Part shown: positions 25,271 through 33,868 of the stretch, one piece after another | Numbering within the stretch: the first letter of the stretch is position 1 | Layout: every line of letters starts with the position of its first letter | Assembly: GCF_014207355.1 (NCBI RefSeq) | Contig: NZ_JACHEF010000014.1 | Location: 1 to 44,709 of the forward strand | Length of the DNA: 44,709 bases | Source: Mesorhizobium sangaii | GTDB taxonomy: Bacteria; Pseudomonadota; Alphaproteobacteria; Rhizobiales; Rhizobiaceae | Direction: 5' to 3' | Made by a program: the position numbers and the translations under genes | The notes under the pieces: generated by a model | Seen by the model: the letters and a program-made list of their open reading frames with translations, nothing else | What the model was told of the DNA's origin: nothing | The model's database searches: none

Positions 25271-27357
25271 CCGCATTCGATGTCCGTCCAACTCTGAATG
25301 CTCCCGACGATGATCCCTATCTTTGGCTTGAAGATATAGAAGGCGAACGGGCACTTGCCTGGACCGCCAGCCAGTCGGCCAGGACCCTGGAGAACTTCGG
25401 TGGAACGCAGTTCGAGCGCGACCGCGCGCCCCTGACAGCGATTTTCGACCATCCCGACAAGATTCCCCTGATCACGCGCCGCGGTCAGTACCTCTACAAT
25501 TTCTGGCAAGATGCCCGTAACCCGCGCGGACTGTGGCGCCGGACCACCCTTGCCGCCTACATGAAGGCGGATCCCCAATGGGAGGTACTGCTCGATCTGG
25601 ACGCCCTCGCCGTTAGTCACGGAGAGGACTGGATCTGGGGCGGCGCGTCGATCGAGCCTGAGAGACGGGAAAAAGCCGTTCTGCGCGGGTCGCGCGGCGG
25701 CAGCGACGCGGTCGTGCATCGCGAATTCGATCTTGGGACTCTGAGCTTTGTCGCCGACGGTTTCAATCTCGCCGAGGCCAAGGGCGGCATTAGTTGGCTC
25801 GACCCTGACACGCTTCTGCTTTCCAGTGCGCTTGGTGATGGCATGGCCACCCGCTCCGGCTACGCGCGCACCGTGCGGCTGTGGAAGCGTGGCGCGGATC
25901 CGCTCACCGCGCCGGTAATCTTCGAGACCGGCTCCGAATCCCTCAGCGTGTCTGGCTATCTGGACCGCACCGTCGAGAGCAAGCGCCTTTGGTTCATCGA
26001 AAAGCCGGCCTACTTCGAGAAGATAGTCCGCATTGGCAATAGAAGCGGGCCCAAGGTTGAGATCGACCTTCCTCGGGACGCCTGGTGGAATGGCTTCGAT
26101 GACTGGCTGGCGGTAAAGCCGCGCAAGCCCTGGACGGTTGGAGGGACTACCTATGCCGCCGACGCGCTGATCGGCATCTCGCTTTCCTCTTTCATGGCCG
26201 GCGAGCGCGGCTTTGTCGCCCTGTTTGAACCAGGCGAGAGGCGCTCCCTGCAGTCATTTTTCTGGAACAACGGGGAGCTCATCATCTCCTACCTGGTGAA
26301 CCTCGTTCCGCGTTTCGAGACGTTCACTCCGCGCCGGCAGGAATGGACGCGCCGAGCCCTGGACACCGTGCCCGGCCGCGGGACTGTTAACCTTTGGTCA
26401 CTCGATGCGCAACTTCACGAGACGAATGGAGAGATCCTGGTTTGGGCTCAGGATCCGATCACGCCGCCGCAGCTTCTCCTGTTCGACCTCGATGCCGCGC
26501 CGCCTCTCAGCGCTTCAGTGATCCTGAAGCGCAACCCGGAAAATTTCGACGCATCCGGGCTGATGGTCACGCGTCACGAGGCGGTCTCGATTGATGGTGA
26601 GATGATCCCCTATACGCAGGTCGGTCCGGCGAACGGGACCGGGGATGCCCCGGTTCATCTCACCGCCTACGGCGGGTTCGGCATATCGCGCCTGCCCCAC
26701 TACAACTCCTCGCTAGGCAAGCTGTGGCTCGAACGCGGCGGCACGTGCGTAGTGGCAAACATCCGGGGCGGCGGCGAGTTTGGCACCCGTTGGCACGAGG
26801 CCGGGCGCAGGGAGGGCAAGCGCCTCACCCACGACGATTTCGCCGCCGTTGCCGCCGACCTGGTGCGGAGGGGCATTACGCGGCCGAGGCGGATTGCCGC
26901 CGAGGGCGGCTCAAATGGCGGCCTCCTGATCGCCAATATCCTTACCCGCTATCCCGAGCGTTTCGGCGCGCTGTTCTGCACAGTTCCGCTTATCGACATG
27001 CGCCGCTACACCAGGCTCTTGGCGGGCGCGAGCTGGATTGACGAATATGGCGATCCCGACAAGCCGGAAGATTGGACTTTCCTGAAGGAAATCTCCGCCT
27101 ATCACGCCGCGATGCCGGGACAGCCCTATCCGCCGATCCTGCTCGCCACCACGAAGCGGGACGACCGCGTCCATCCGGGCCACGCGCGTAAGATGGCCGC
27201 AAAGCTGCAGGCTCTGGGCTATCCCGCTTACTTCTACGGGCCCGGCGCAGGCGGGCACGGCTACGGCAAGGACAATCGGGAGCGGGCAGCATTCATTGCC
27301 CTTGGCACCAATTTCCTTCGCAGTGCCATCGGCTGGCAAGACGATCGCGTTCGATAG
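25267..27357 (+). CDS. Prolyl oligopeptidase family serine peptidase (S9A)
   Basis: A 696-residue cytosolic oligopeptidase that cleaves short peptides, usually after proline. It opens with the family DDPYLWLED motif (about 15-23), followed by a seven-blade propeller and a C-terminal alpha/beta-hydrolase domain. The catalytic Ser is in EGGSNGGLL (about residue 546), the Asp in RDDRVHPGHA and the His in GAGGHGYG, all present. No signal peptide. The start overlaps the leader ORF stop. The upstream NifA/sigma-54 elements imply expression during nitrogen fixation. It appears intact. Confidence 0.93.
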   Translation: MTAFDVRPTLNAPDDDPYLWLEDIEGERALAWTASQSARTLENFGGTQFERDRAPLTAIFDHPDKIPLITRRGQYLYNFWQDARNPRGLWRRTTLAAYMKADPQWEVLLDLDALAVSHGEDWIWGGASIEPERREKAVLRGSRGGSDAVVHREFDLGTLSFVADGFNLAEAKGGISWLDPDTLLLSSALGDGMATRSGYARTVRLWKRGADPLTAPVIFETGSESLSVSGYLDRTVESKRLWFIEKPAYFEKIVRIGNRSGPKVEIDLPRDAWWNGFDDWLAVKPRKPWTVGGTTYAADALIGISLSSFMAGERGFVALFEPGERRSLQSFFWNNGELIISYLVNLVPRFETFTPRRQEWTRRALDTVPGRGTVNLWSLDAQLHETNGEILVWAQDPITPPQLLLFDLDAAPPLSASVILKRNPENFDASGLMVTRHEAVSIDGEMIPYTQVGPANGTGDAPVHLTAYGGFGISRLPHYNSSLGKLWLERGGTCVVANIRGGGEFGTRWHEAGRREGKRLTHDDFAAVAADLVRRGITRPRRIAAEGGSNGGLLIANILTRYPERFGALFCTVPLIDMRRYTRLLAGASWIDEYGDPDKPEDWTFLKEISAYHAAMPGQPYPPILLATTKRDDRVHPGHARKMAAKLQALGYPAYFYGPGAGGHGYGKDNRERAAFIALGTNFLRSAIGWQDDRVR

Positions 27358-27537
27358 GTAGGCGCAACCCAGACAAAGGCAATGTTTCAATAAAGTCAGC
27401 ACAGGTCGGTGATTGCGGGAAAGCGCAAACACAGTCTCAGGCAAGAGGAGCATGGGCATCCGTCACTTCAAGTAATTCTGGCAGTATTCGTAAATAGCAA
27501 AGTGCGTCATTTCTGAAGATAAAGGAGAGAGAATATC

Positions 27538-28233
27538 ATGGCGAGAAAGCGAATGGGCGTGGCGCGGGGAGTAACAGCCGCCGTCGTCTTCATCGTGGTG
27601 GGACAGCAGGCCGTCGCGGCGGATCTTGCGCAAGCCGCAAGCGTCCCGGAGATAGGAGCCTCGGTCACCGAAGCGCCAAGCCCCTGGCAGATCCGCCTGC
27701 GTGGGTTGGGGGTCATCACTAAGGATTCGGGCTACGTCAATGCGGTGCCCGGCTCCGGTCTTTCCTATTCGGACACCGTGATCCCGGAACTCGATATCAC
27801 CTATTTCTTCACGGACAACATCGCCACCGAACTCGTACTCGGCACCACCTATGCCAACATCGACGGCCAAGGAACGATCGGCGGGTTGGGCAACGTCGGC
27901 AAGGTTTGGCTGCTGCCGCCCACGCTCACATTGCAGTATCATTTTACCGATTTCGGCGCCTTCAAGCCCTATGTCGGTGGCGGCGTAAACTACACGATCT
28001 TCTATAACCAGGATGTCGGCAGTGCCGATGCTCTCAATGTTAAGAACACGTTCGGCGCCGCGCTGCAGGTCGGGTTCGACTACATGGTGGATCGGCACTG
28101 GGGCGTCAACTTCGACGTGAAGAAGCTCTTCCTCAAGCCAGACTTCGACGTCACGGTGGACGGCGCGAAGCTGACGGGGAAGGCCGAGCTCGATCCCTGG
28201 TTGATTGGCGCAGGTGTCACCTACCGCTTCTGA
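27538..28233 (+). CDS. OmpW-family outer membrane protein
   Basis: A 231-residue eight-stranded beta-barrel porin of the OmpW/AlkL type. An N-terminal signal peptide (VARGVTAAVVFIVVGQQAVAA) precedes WQIRLRGLGVITKD, the ELDITYFFTDNIATELVLGT segment and a closing aromatic strand GAGVTYRF, which suits BAM-dependent insertion. ATG 27538 has AGGAGAGAG upstream. Such proteins pass small hydrophobic molecules across the outer membrane. A terminator hairpin follows. No sigma-54 element was seen directly upstream. Confidence 0.9.
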   Translation: MARKRMGVARGVTAAVVFIVVGQQAVAADLAQAASVPEIGASVTEAPSPWQIRLRGLGVITKDSGYVNAVPGSGLSYSDTVIPELDITYFFTDNIATELVLGTTYANIDGQGTIGGLGNVGKVWLLPPTLTLQYHFTDFGAFKPYVGGGVNYTIFYNQDVGSADALNVKNTFGAALQVGFDYMVDRHWGVNFDVKKLFLKPDFDVTVDGAKLTGKAELDPWLIGAGVTYRF

Positions 28234-28275
28234 AACGAAAGGCGAAAGCGGCTTGCTGACAGCCGATCTGAAATG

Positions 28276-28299
28276 AAGGGCGCCTTGTGCGCCCTTTTT
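28276..28299 (+). terminator. Intrinsic terminator after the OmpW gene
   Basis: AAGGGCGC / GCGCCCTT stem with a short loop, followed by a T-run (TTTTT), 43 bases past the stop codon. Confidence 0.8.
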
Positions 28300-28752
28300 G
28301 CCCTCGGCCCTGCACAGGCGAATCGACCCGGATCATTCGAACAGGCAGCCTTGTTGCCCGTGGGCTGGGAGGTGCCGGAAAACAGGGGAACGTTCTGATC
28401 AAATTTATCGATGACCATCCGACGCATAGCAGCCGCTGGTGGGGGCCGTTGTCGAGAGGGCGGCCCCCGCTTCCGCCGGACCAGGAAGAATACCTATGGT
28501 CAACGCGGCCTCGACTAACGCCTGAAATGGAAGTGCTTATACCCACCTTGAGCAGGATGGCTTTGCCGTTGTTTATGGAATGCTGCGGCTGGCACTCCTT
28601 GCCGACATCAGTCTCCCGGACGTCAACAGGTATGGCCGCTATGACCGCGAAATACCGCGAGGGCGGCGATCTCCAGGCGCGCAGGCGCCATTCAGCGGCA
28701 GCCCGAGTTCGCGGATGGTTAGTTCGGGCACCCCGGATCGCGAACATTGCTT
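28300..28752. other. Gene-free interval with possible IS3 trace
   Basis: No intact gene. At 28398-28440 (+) IKFIDDHPTHS resembles the KFIDDHR start of some IS3-family OrfB proteins, but it is too short to rely on. Confidence 0.25.
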
Positions 28753-28968
28753 CTATTTTTGCGGCGGTCTGATCAAATCGCAGGGATCGACGTTCAGTGC
28801 GGCCGCCAACCGCCCGAGCACGCTTACGCTCGCAGAAACACGGGCGCGTTCGATCGAGCCCACGTAGCGCATGCTAAGCTCAGCGCGCGCAGCTAGCTCT
28901 CCTTGCTTCAGTTCCTGCTCATGGCGCAAACGACGCATATTGATGGCCATGATCTCTTTGAGATCCAC
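28753..28968 (-). CDS. qseC: XRE-family regulator QseC
   Basis: A 71-residue XRE helix-turn-helix protein (INMRRLRHEQELKQGELAAR; SMRYVGSIERARVSASVSVL). In M. loti R7A the small XRE regulator QseC is divergent from qseM and sets its expression by binding operators between them; size, orientation and two inverted repeats here agree. A GTG start at 28968 gives MDLKEI; ATG 28950 (MAINMRR) preceded by AAAGAGATC is equally plausible. Cytoplasmic DNA-binding protein, intact. Confidence 0.8.
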   Translation of the reverse strand: MDLKEIMAINMRRLRHEQELKQGELAARAELSMRYVGSIERARVSASVSVLGRLAAALNVDPCDLIRPPQK

Positions 28969-28989
28969 AGCGAGATAGGGACCTGAACG

Positions 28990-29019
28990 GGAACTATCGT
29001 TCTAGGAATGATCGTTCCT
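28990..29019. promoter_or_regulatory. Paired QseC operator-like repeats
   Basis: Two adjacent inverted repeats lie between qseC and qseM: GAACTATCGTTC (28991-29002) and AGGAATGATCGTTCCT (29004-29019). They share the core ATCGTTC. This fits the two-operator switch described for QseC. Confidence 0.6.
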
Positions 29020-29115
29020 ATTCGCTATAGAGGACCGGTCGACAGAGCCCTTTGTGCGGATCACCACCGGACCGCCCTACATGCGCTGGAAACCCGAAAA
29101 GATTTAAAGTTCGTC

Positions 29116-29367
29116 ATGAAGCCGGAAATCATAGAAGAAGTCCCCTGGTCGGACGGCCTCACGGCCTACGACAAAGAGCATTTCACGACCTATATGCAGT
29201 TGCTCGATGCCTCCGCCGACGACGCGAGCGAAGAAGAAATGGCGCATCTGATCCTCGGCATTGATCCGGCACGCGAACCGGAGCGCGCCCGGAAGGCTCT
29301 TCGCAGTCATCTCGACCGTGCGAACTGGATGGTCACGACCGGCTACAAGGATTTGTTCGCCAGCTGA
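29116..29367 (+). CDS. qseM: Quorum-sensing antiactivator QseM
   Basis: An 83-residue acidic protein (MKPEIIEEVPWSDGLTAYDK; SEEEMAHLILGIDPAREPER; RANWMVTTGYKDLF). In M. loti R7A, QseM binds both TraR and FseA and keeps the island silent in most cells. The open frame extends up to 29008, but that ATG sits inside an operator, so ATG 29116 is preferred. It is divergent from qseC and convergent with fseA, as in R7A. The frame is intact. Confidence 0.75.
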   Translation: MKPEIIEEVPWSDGLTAYDKEHFTTYMQLLDASADDASEEEMAHLILGIDPAREPERARKALRSHLDRANWMVTTGYKDLFAS

Positions 29368-29396
29368 CGAAACGGGCAATGCGTTCCGACGCGCTT

Positions 29397-29956
29397 TCAA
29401 GCAAGGAAGTCCCTGTACCCGCCATTCATGAGCGCATGGCCGCGGTGAATGGCGCGGCGGATGCGGTTACGCAGATTGTCGCGAGGATCTTTCCAGTCGG
29501 CCTGGACCGGCGGCTGGCCGATCAGCGCTTCCACGATTTCCCGGTGCGAAGCCCCCGCAAGCGAACCGTCGAGCGCCTGAAGGACGAAGCGGAGGCGGCG
29601 ACCGCGCGCTTCCGGCGGAAACAAGGTCGTTGGCAGTCGTCCGTGCGCGGTAAGACTGTTGAGACACTCAAGTGTCCACAGCCGATGCTTCAACTGCCTG
29701 GTGGGCCAGATTGCGTCGAGATGAAGTCGGACGGGCAGCAAAAACGCTAGCGCCAGACACGACAAGCTGGAGATGCCGGTCGGCACACCGCAACAGAACA
29801 TGTTGGCGGCCGTCGTCCGACAGCAGGACCGCTGCACTGCATGGCAGCGGCCTCAGGTCGAAAGGCGGCGTCGCCGACGATGAGGACACCTGTTCCGCGG
29901 CAACCGGCAAAACGTATGCCGGCGTGGACACCAGAATACAGCTGCATCACGCCTGA
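29397..29956 (-). pseudogene. FseA C-terminal half (msi171, DUF2285), internally frameshifted
   Basis: DUF2285 domain: AVFWCPRRH at the start, then ATPPFDLRPLPCSAAVLL in one frame and HLDAIWPTRQLKHRLWTLEC, ALDGSLAGASHREIVEALIG and RGHALMNGGYRDFL in another. Compared with the copy at 23093 there are four missing bases near 29915 and one extra base in a T-run near 29750; the segment between is out of frame and hits a stop. The 5' and 3' parts share the frame that is +1 relative to msi172. In R7A a +1 ribosomal frameshift joins the two into FseA; here the product would be truncated unless the indels are sequencing errors. Confidence 0.7.
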
Positions 29957-30201
29957 GAGAGTCGGCGAAACAGAACGCCCCAACGGGTCAGGTCGACGCG
30001 CGAGGCAATGATGTCGAGCGATGTCCGATTTTCCCGCCATTCGGCCCGCTCCAGTGCATGAGCCAAATCATGCCGGAATGCCGGACTGCGTCGCAAGAAC
30101 TCCCAGGCCCAGTCTTTCCGGGTCAGATGAGCGGTGTAGTCGTACGAGGTCTTATCCCACCAATCCGGCCAGTCGGCGGCGCTGCCTTCTGCCCAGCTCA
30201 T
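29947..30201 (-). CDS. FseA N-terminal half (msi172, DUF6499)
   Basis: An 84-residue frame starting MSWAEGSAADWPDWWDK and containing KDWAWEFLRRSPAFRHDL, the DUF6499 signature seen in M. loti Msi172. It ends in RRLSQA and TGA (29947-29949). The downstream DUF2285 frame is +1 and overlaps this end, the layout that in R7A needs programmed +1 frameshifting to make the activator FseA, which turns on the excisionase gene. The N-terminal half is intact. It lies directly downstream of traI. Confidence 0.7.
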   Translation of the reverse strand: MSWAEGSAADWPDWWDKTSYDYTAHLTRKDWAWEFLRRSPAFRHDLAHALERAEWRENRTSLDIIASRVDLTRWGVLFRRLSQA

Positions 30202-30241
30202 GACCCAGGCCTGCCTGCAGCACGGAAGCAACGACCAGACA

Positions 30242-30857
30242 TCACGCGGCCCTGCAGGCCACCGGCGCCCACAGCACCGGCCCATGAAAACCGCCGTTCC
30301 GTCGAACGGCATCCAGCCTCTCGGTGGAGACGTCGAGCTATCCGGCCACGGCGCGGGTGGTGCCGATCGTGTGGGGTTCGCCGATCCGCGCAAGCGGCCA
30401 GCCGGCGCGGCGAAGGATGCGCTCCATGCGCAGATCGGTGACGGTGACAATTCGGCTGAGACAGCGCGACAGGCCGAACTCGATCATGCCGGCGAAGAGC
30501 TCGTAAGTGCCGACAGCAATTCCGCCGGTACCCTTCGGGGCGGATGAAGAAACATTGAGCGCAAAGTGGCTGCTTTCCCAGACGCTCGGTTCCTCGGGCG
30601 CCGTCTTCCCCTCCAACAGCACCGGAAAAGTGTCGCGAAGCATCGTCGGCCCGGTCGACGGAAGCAGGCGGACGCATCCATCGACACGACCATCGGAATG
30701 CGGCTTGAGCGCACCAAAAGGAATCGGTCTCGTACTAGCCATTCGTCCGCAGGTCCCAGTCGAGCCGCTCCTTGAAAACGCGGTATCGCAGACGATGCAT
30801 TGCGTGCAGTTCGTCGGCAAAGTCGCCGTACCAATCGGGTGCGATAAGCTGCATCAT
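30242..30857 (-). pseudogene. traI-type acyl-homoserine lactone synthase, broken
   Basis: ATG 30857 (CGGAGG upstream) opens MMQLIAPDWYGDFADELHAM then HRLRYRVFKERLDWDL, the LuxI-family start that acylates S-adenosylmethionine. A TAG interrupts at about 30735, a one-base shift follows near 30720, GCVRLLPSTGPTMLRDTFPV and SRIVTVTDLRMERILRRAGW continue in the other frame, and a second TAG ends AVAG before the C-terminal LDVSTERLD. Signal production from this locus is unlikely. Confidence 0.75.
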
Positions 30858-30915
30858 GAGGGCCTCCGGGCAGAAATAACCCTGCCATTGGAGGCGAATG
30901 CGCCAGCCGAAACAG

Positions 30916-30933
30916 CCCGTGCACATACACAGG
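30916..30933. promoter_or_regulatory. Tra-box-like imperfect palindrome
   Basis: CCCGTGCACATACACAGG lies between traR and traI and matches the perfect palindrome at 24295-24312 at 14 of 18 positions. Likely TraR site for the traI promoter. Confidence 0.55.
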
Positions 30934-30955
30934 GGACCAAAGACGAATCAGTTTC

Positions 30956-31681
30956 TCAGAGAATGGAGAATCGTGAGGAGGCCAGCAGCGCTACGGCCTG
31001 ATTTTTGGTGCGCACGCCGAGCTTCTTCTTGGCATTGTCCAGGTGGAAGGCGGCGGTGCGCGGCCTGATGCCCAAGATGCAGGCGATATCCCAGGCGGAC
31101 TTGCCGCGGGCCGCCCACTGCAGGCACTCATATTCACGGGGCGTCAGCGAAACGCCGTCAACCATTCGAGTGCCGGACAGCTTTCGGCGAACGTAGATGT
31201 GAAAGCAGGTCGCCATGAGCTGAAGAGCCTGTTCATATCGCTCGGCGATGCGCAGGAACGCCGGATTGGGCTCATCAGCGGCAAAAGTAACCGCGGCAAT
31301 GCAGCCGCGGCGATCGACAATCGGAATCGTCAAACCACAGCGGATGCTGAACTCGGCCGCTTCGTCGAACAGCCTCTGCTGAACCTGCGATGTCGCAAAG
31401 CCGCGCATATCCGATCCCCACCGAAACGGGCATCCGCCACAACGTGCACGAATAATGACCGGATCGACTTTCTGATACCGATTTTGCAGATAGTGCGCGG
31501 TCCAGCGAGCCGGATAGTTCGAGATCAGCTTGGGCTTGCCTGAACGTTGCGGTGGCAAGGACAAATAGGCAAAGGTGATCAGCTCCAGTCCTGCGGCCGC
31601 ACCAGCCATGGCTTCGCGGAAATCCGCCTCATCGACACTTTCCGACAGCTGTTCCAGGAATGTCTCAAAGACGAGTTGCAT
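30956..31681 (-). CDS. traR: LuxR-family quorum-sensing regulator TraR
   Basis: A 241-residue LuxR-type activator. The N-terminal ligand-binding domain has the conserved tryptophan/aspartate region (NYPARWTAHYLQNRYQKVDP and WGSDMRGF). The C-terminal LuxR helix-turn-helix is complete (LTPREYECLQWAARGKSAWD; KKLGVRTKNQAVALLAS). With acyl-homoserine lactone it should activate traI and fseA through the tra box at 30916. Intact, unlike its target synthase, so it might respond to signal made elsewhere. QseM is expected to antagonise it. Confidence 0.88.
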   Translation of the reverse strand: MQLVFETFLEQLSESVDEADFREAMAGAAAGLELITFAYLSLPPQRSGKPKLISNYPARWTAHYLQNRYQKVDPVIIRARCGGCPFRWGSDMRGFATSQVQQRLFDEAAEFSIRCGLTIPIVDRRGCIAAVTFAADEPNPAFLRIAERYEQALQLMATCFHIYVRRKLSGTRMVDGVSLTPREYECLQWAARGKSAWDIACILGIRPRTAAFHLDNAKKKLGVRTKNQAVALLASSRFSIL

Positions 31682-32248
31682 GTCCTTCGTTATGCCTTGA
31701 ACTCAATGATCGATTTCTCTGCTGTGCGCCGCCCCGACGTGTAGTCGCGACGATCAGCTGCATGAGCGCAGCCAATCAGCTGCTTGCTGCGGCGAACCGG
31801 TCGGCACCGATGGCCAAGGCTGCCTTCCGGATTGATAAGGACGCCCTCCGCTTGTGCATTCGGCGAATGGACCCCGGGATGTTCCTGCAACACAGCGGCC
31901 CGGGGTCAAAGGCTTGATGCGGTGCGCTCTGTCCCCCGCGCACCGGAAGCCTCATACAGGCCGAGGCCGCTGCGTAGGGAAGACGTCGAAGCTCGATGTG
32001 CAATTCGAGTGTGCGGATCACCCTCTTTCTCAATTCGTCGATCGCTGATGCGCTGCAAGTACTCCCATGGAGCTTGAAATATCACCCTGCCGGTGGGGAG
32101 GAACACCGGCAGGGCGCGCCGCGCAAAAGTCGCGGCCGCGTGGCGACCGGACAGCGGCGGCAGACTATGCATTTGCGCTCGATAGCCGCTTCTTCATTTC
32201 TGAACGCGTCATAGGGAAAGCCACGATCGACGCCGTTGCAGTGATCGA
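31682..32248. other. Gene-free interval between traR and gdh
   Basis: Only short frames without recognisable families. No clear terminator, repeat or promoter element seen. Confidence 0.3.
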
Positions 32249-33661
32249 TCATATCCCTATGGCCTCATATGCGCCGGCGATCTGTCGAATGGACGCGACG
32301 TAGGCGGCCGTTCTGTAGTCGCCGAGTTCCGGCTGCTCCTCAAGGAGGTCGGCGATACGTGCCCAAGTGCTGCGCATGACGTCCTCGAGGCCGGACCGAA
32401 CCAGATCAATCTCGGCGCCTCCCTCTAGGAATTCGTCGCGCATGTCGGCGGGAAACGGCTTGCCTGTCATCCGCTCCAGCGCTGTGGCGATCGTCTGGTT
32501 GCGCCGCTCCCGCCGCCGCCTTTCCATCAACCCGAATGGGATATGGGTCAGGTTCTTCACCCATTCGAAATAGCTCACGACCACGCCGCCCGCGTTGACG
32601 TAGAGATCGGGAAGGATTGTCCCGCCTCGGGAGCGCAGTATTTGATCGGCCTGAAAGGTCACAGGGCCATTCGCGGCTTCGACGATGAGATGCGCCTTGA
32701 TGCGCTCGGCATTGTCAATGTGAATGGCATTCTCCATAGCCGCGGGGATGAGGATGTCGCATGCTTCCTCGATGCCCGTCATGTCGCCCGCGAAGGACTT
32801 GGCACCGTCAAAACCGAGAATACTGCCGGTGCGCATGTGATGCTGCTTCAGCGCCTCAACGGGAAGGCCCTCTGGGTTGGCGATATATCCATCGCGTTCG
32901 GCAATGACTACGACGCGCGCGCCATCTTCTTCTGAGAGGAATTTGGCGGCGTGATAACCCACATTGCCAAACCCCTGAACGACCACAGTTGCCGGGTTCA
33001 GATCCCGCCGTCCCACAATGCCGGGCGTACGCGGATCGCGAAGATAACTTTGAATGGCGAACTGCACGCCGCGGCCTGTCGCCTCCGTGCGTCCGGCGAT
33101 TCCGCCTTTGGACAGCGGCTTTCCCGTCACGCAAGCGCGCGCGTTGATGACATCGGTGGGGTTGGCACGGCGGAATTCGTCCATCATCCAGGCCATTTCC
33201 CGCTCGCTCGTGCCTACGTCCGGGGCCGGCACGTTGAGGCCGGGCCCGATCAGACCACGTTTGTTCAGCTCCTGAGTGAACCGGCGGGTGATCCGCTCGA
33301 GTTCTTGGGGTGTCCATTCGCGTGGATCAATCTTTAGCGCTCCTTTCGACCCTCCGAAAGGCACATCGACCAGCGAGCATTTGAGCGTCATAAGGGCTGC
33401 AAGCGCTTCCACCTCTTCAGCATCGGCATCAGGCGTAAAGCGGATACCGCCCTTTACCGGCTCGCAATGTTCGCTGTGCACCGAGCGCCAGCCGACAAAG
33501 CTGTACATGCGGCCGCGCAGCCTGACGCCAAAGCGTACTGTATAGGTCGAGTTGCATTGAACGATCCGCTCGGCAAGCCCCTCGGGAAGCTCGAGGAAGG
33601 ACATCGCGTGACGGAAGTTCTTGTCGACGCTCTGCAGAAAACTGGTGGTGGAGGCTAGCAT
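32249..33661 (-). CDS. gdhA: Glutamate dehydrogenase (Glu/Leu/Phe/Val family)
   Basis: A 470-residue catabolic-type hexameric dehydrogenase interconverting glutamate and 2-oxoglutarate plus ammonia. Family blocks in order: KGGIRFTPDADAEEVEALA, DVPFGGSKGALKIDP (catalytic lysines), GLNVPAPDVGTSEREMAWM, the Rossmann GFGNVGYHAA, and ANGPVTFQAD. The GGIR and GGSKGA segments are intact. It is leftward and separated by about 200 bases from the thiolase gene, which runs the same way. It fits amino acid use by bacteroids. The cofactor (NAD or NADP) cannot be told with confidence. Confidence 0.93.
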   Translation of the reverse strand: MLASTTSFLQSVDKNFRHAMSFLELPEGLAERIVQCNSTYTVRFGVRLRGRMYSFVGWRSVHSEHCEPVKGGIRFTPDADAEEVEALAALMTLKCSLVDVPFGGSKGALKIDPREWTPQELERITRRFTQELNKRGLIGPGLNVPAPDVGTSEREMAWMMDEFRRANPTDVINARACVTGKPLSKGGIAGRTEATGRGVQFAIQSYLRDPRTPGIVGRRDLNPATVVVQGFGNVGYHAAKFLSEEDGARVVVIAERDGYIANPEGLPVEALKQHHMRTGSILGFDGAKSFAGDMTGIEEACDILIPAAMENAIHIDNAERIKAHLIVEAANGPVTFQADQILRSRGGTILPDLYVNAGGVVVSYFEWVKNLTHIPFGLMERRRRERRNQTIATALERMTGKPFPADMRDEFLEGGAEIDLVRSGLEDVMRSTWARIADLLEEQPELGDYRTAAYVASIRQIAGAYEAIGI

Positions 33662-33868
33662 CGCTCACCTCCCGAGGCCGTGCTGCCCGCGCGGGCGCCG
33701 AAGCCGACGGGTGACGGGGTCTTCACGATTGCCGCTCGATGATCATCGCCAGGCCCGCACGAAGCTCGCAGCTGTCTTTGCACACATCCATATCTCCTTT
33801 TTTGGACGCTCTAGGGAGTTGCAGGTCAAATCTCGACAAGCGGGGTAGAAGCCCACCGATCAATCGGC

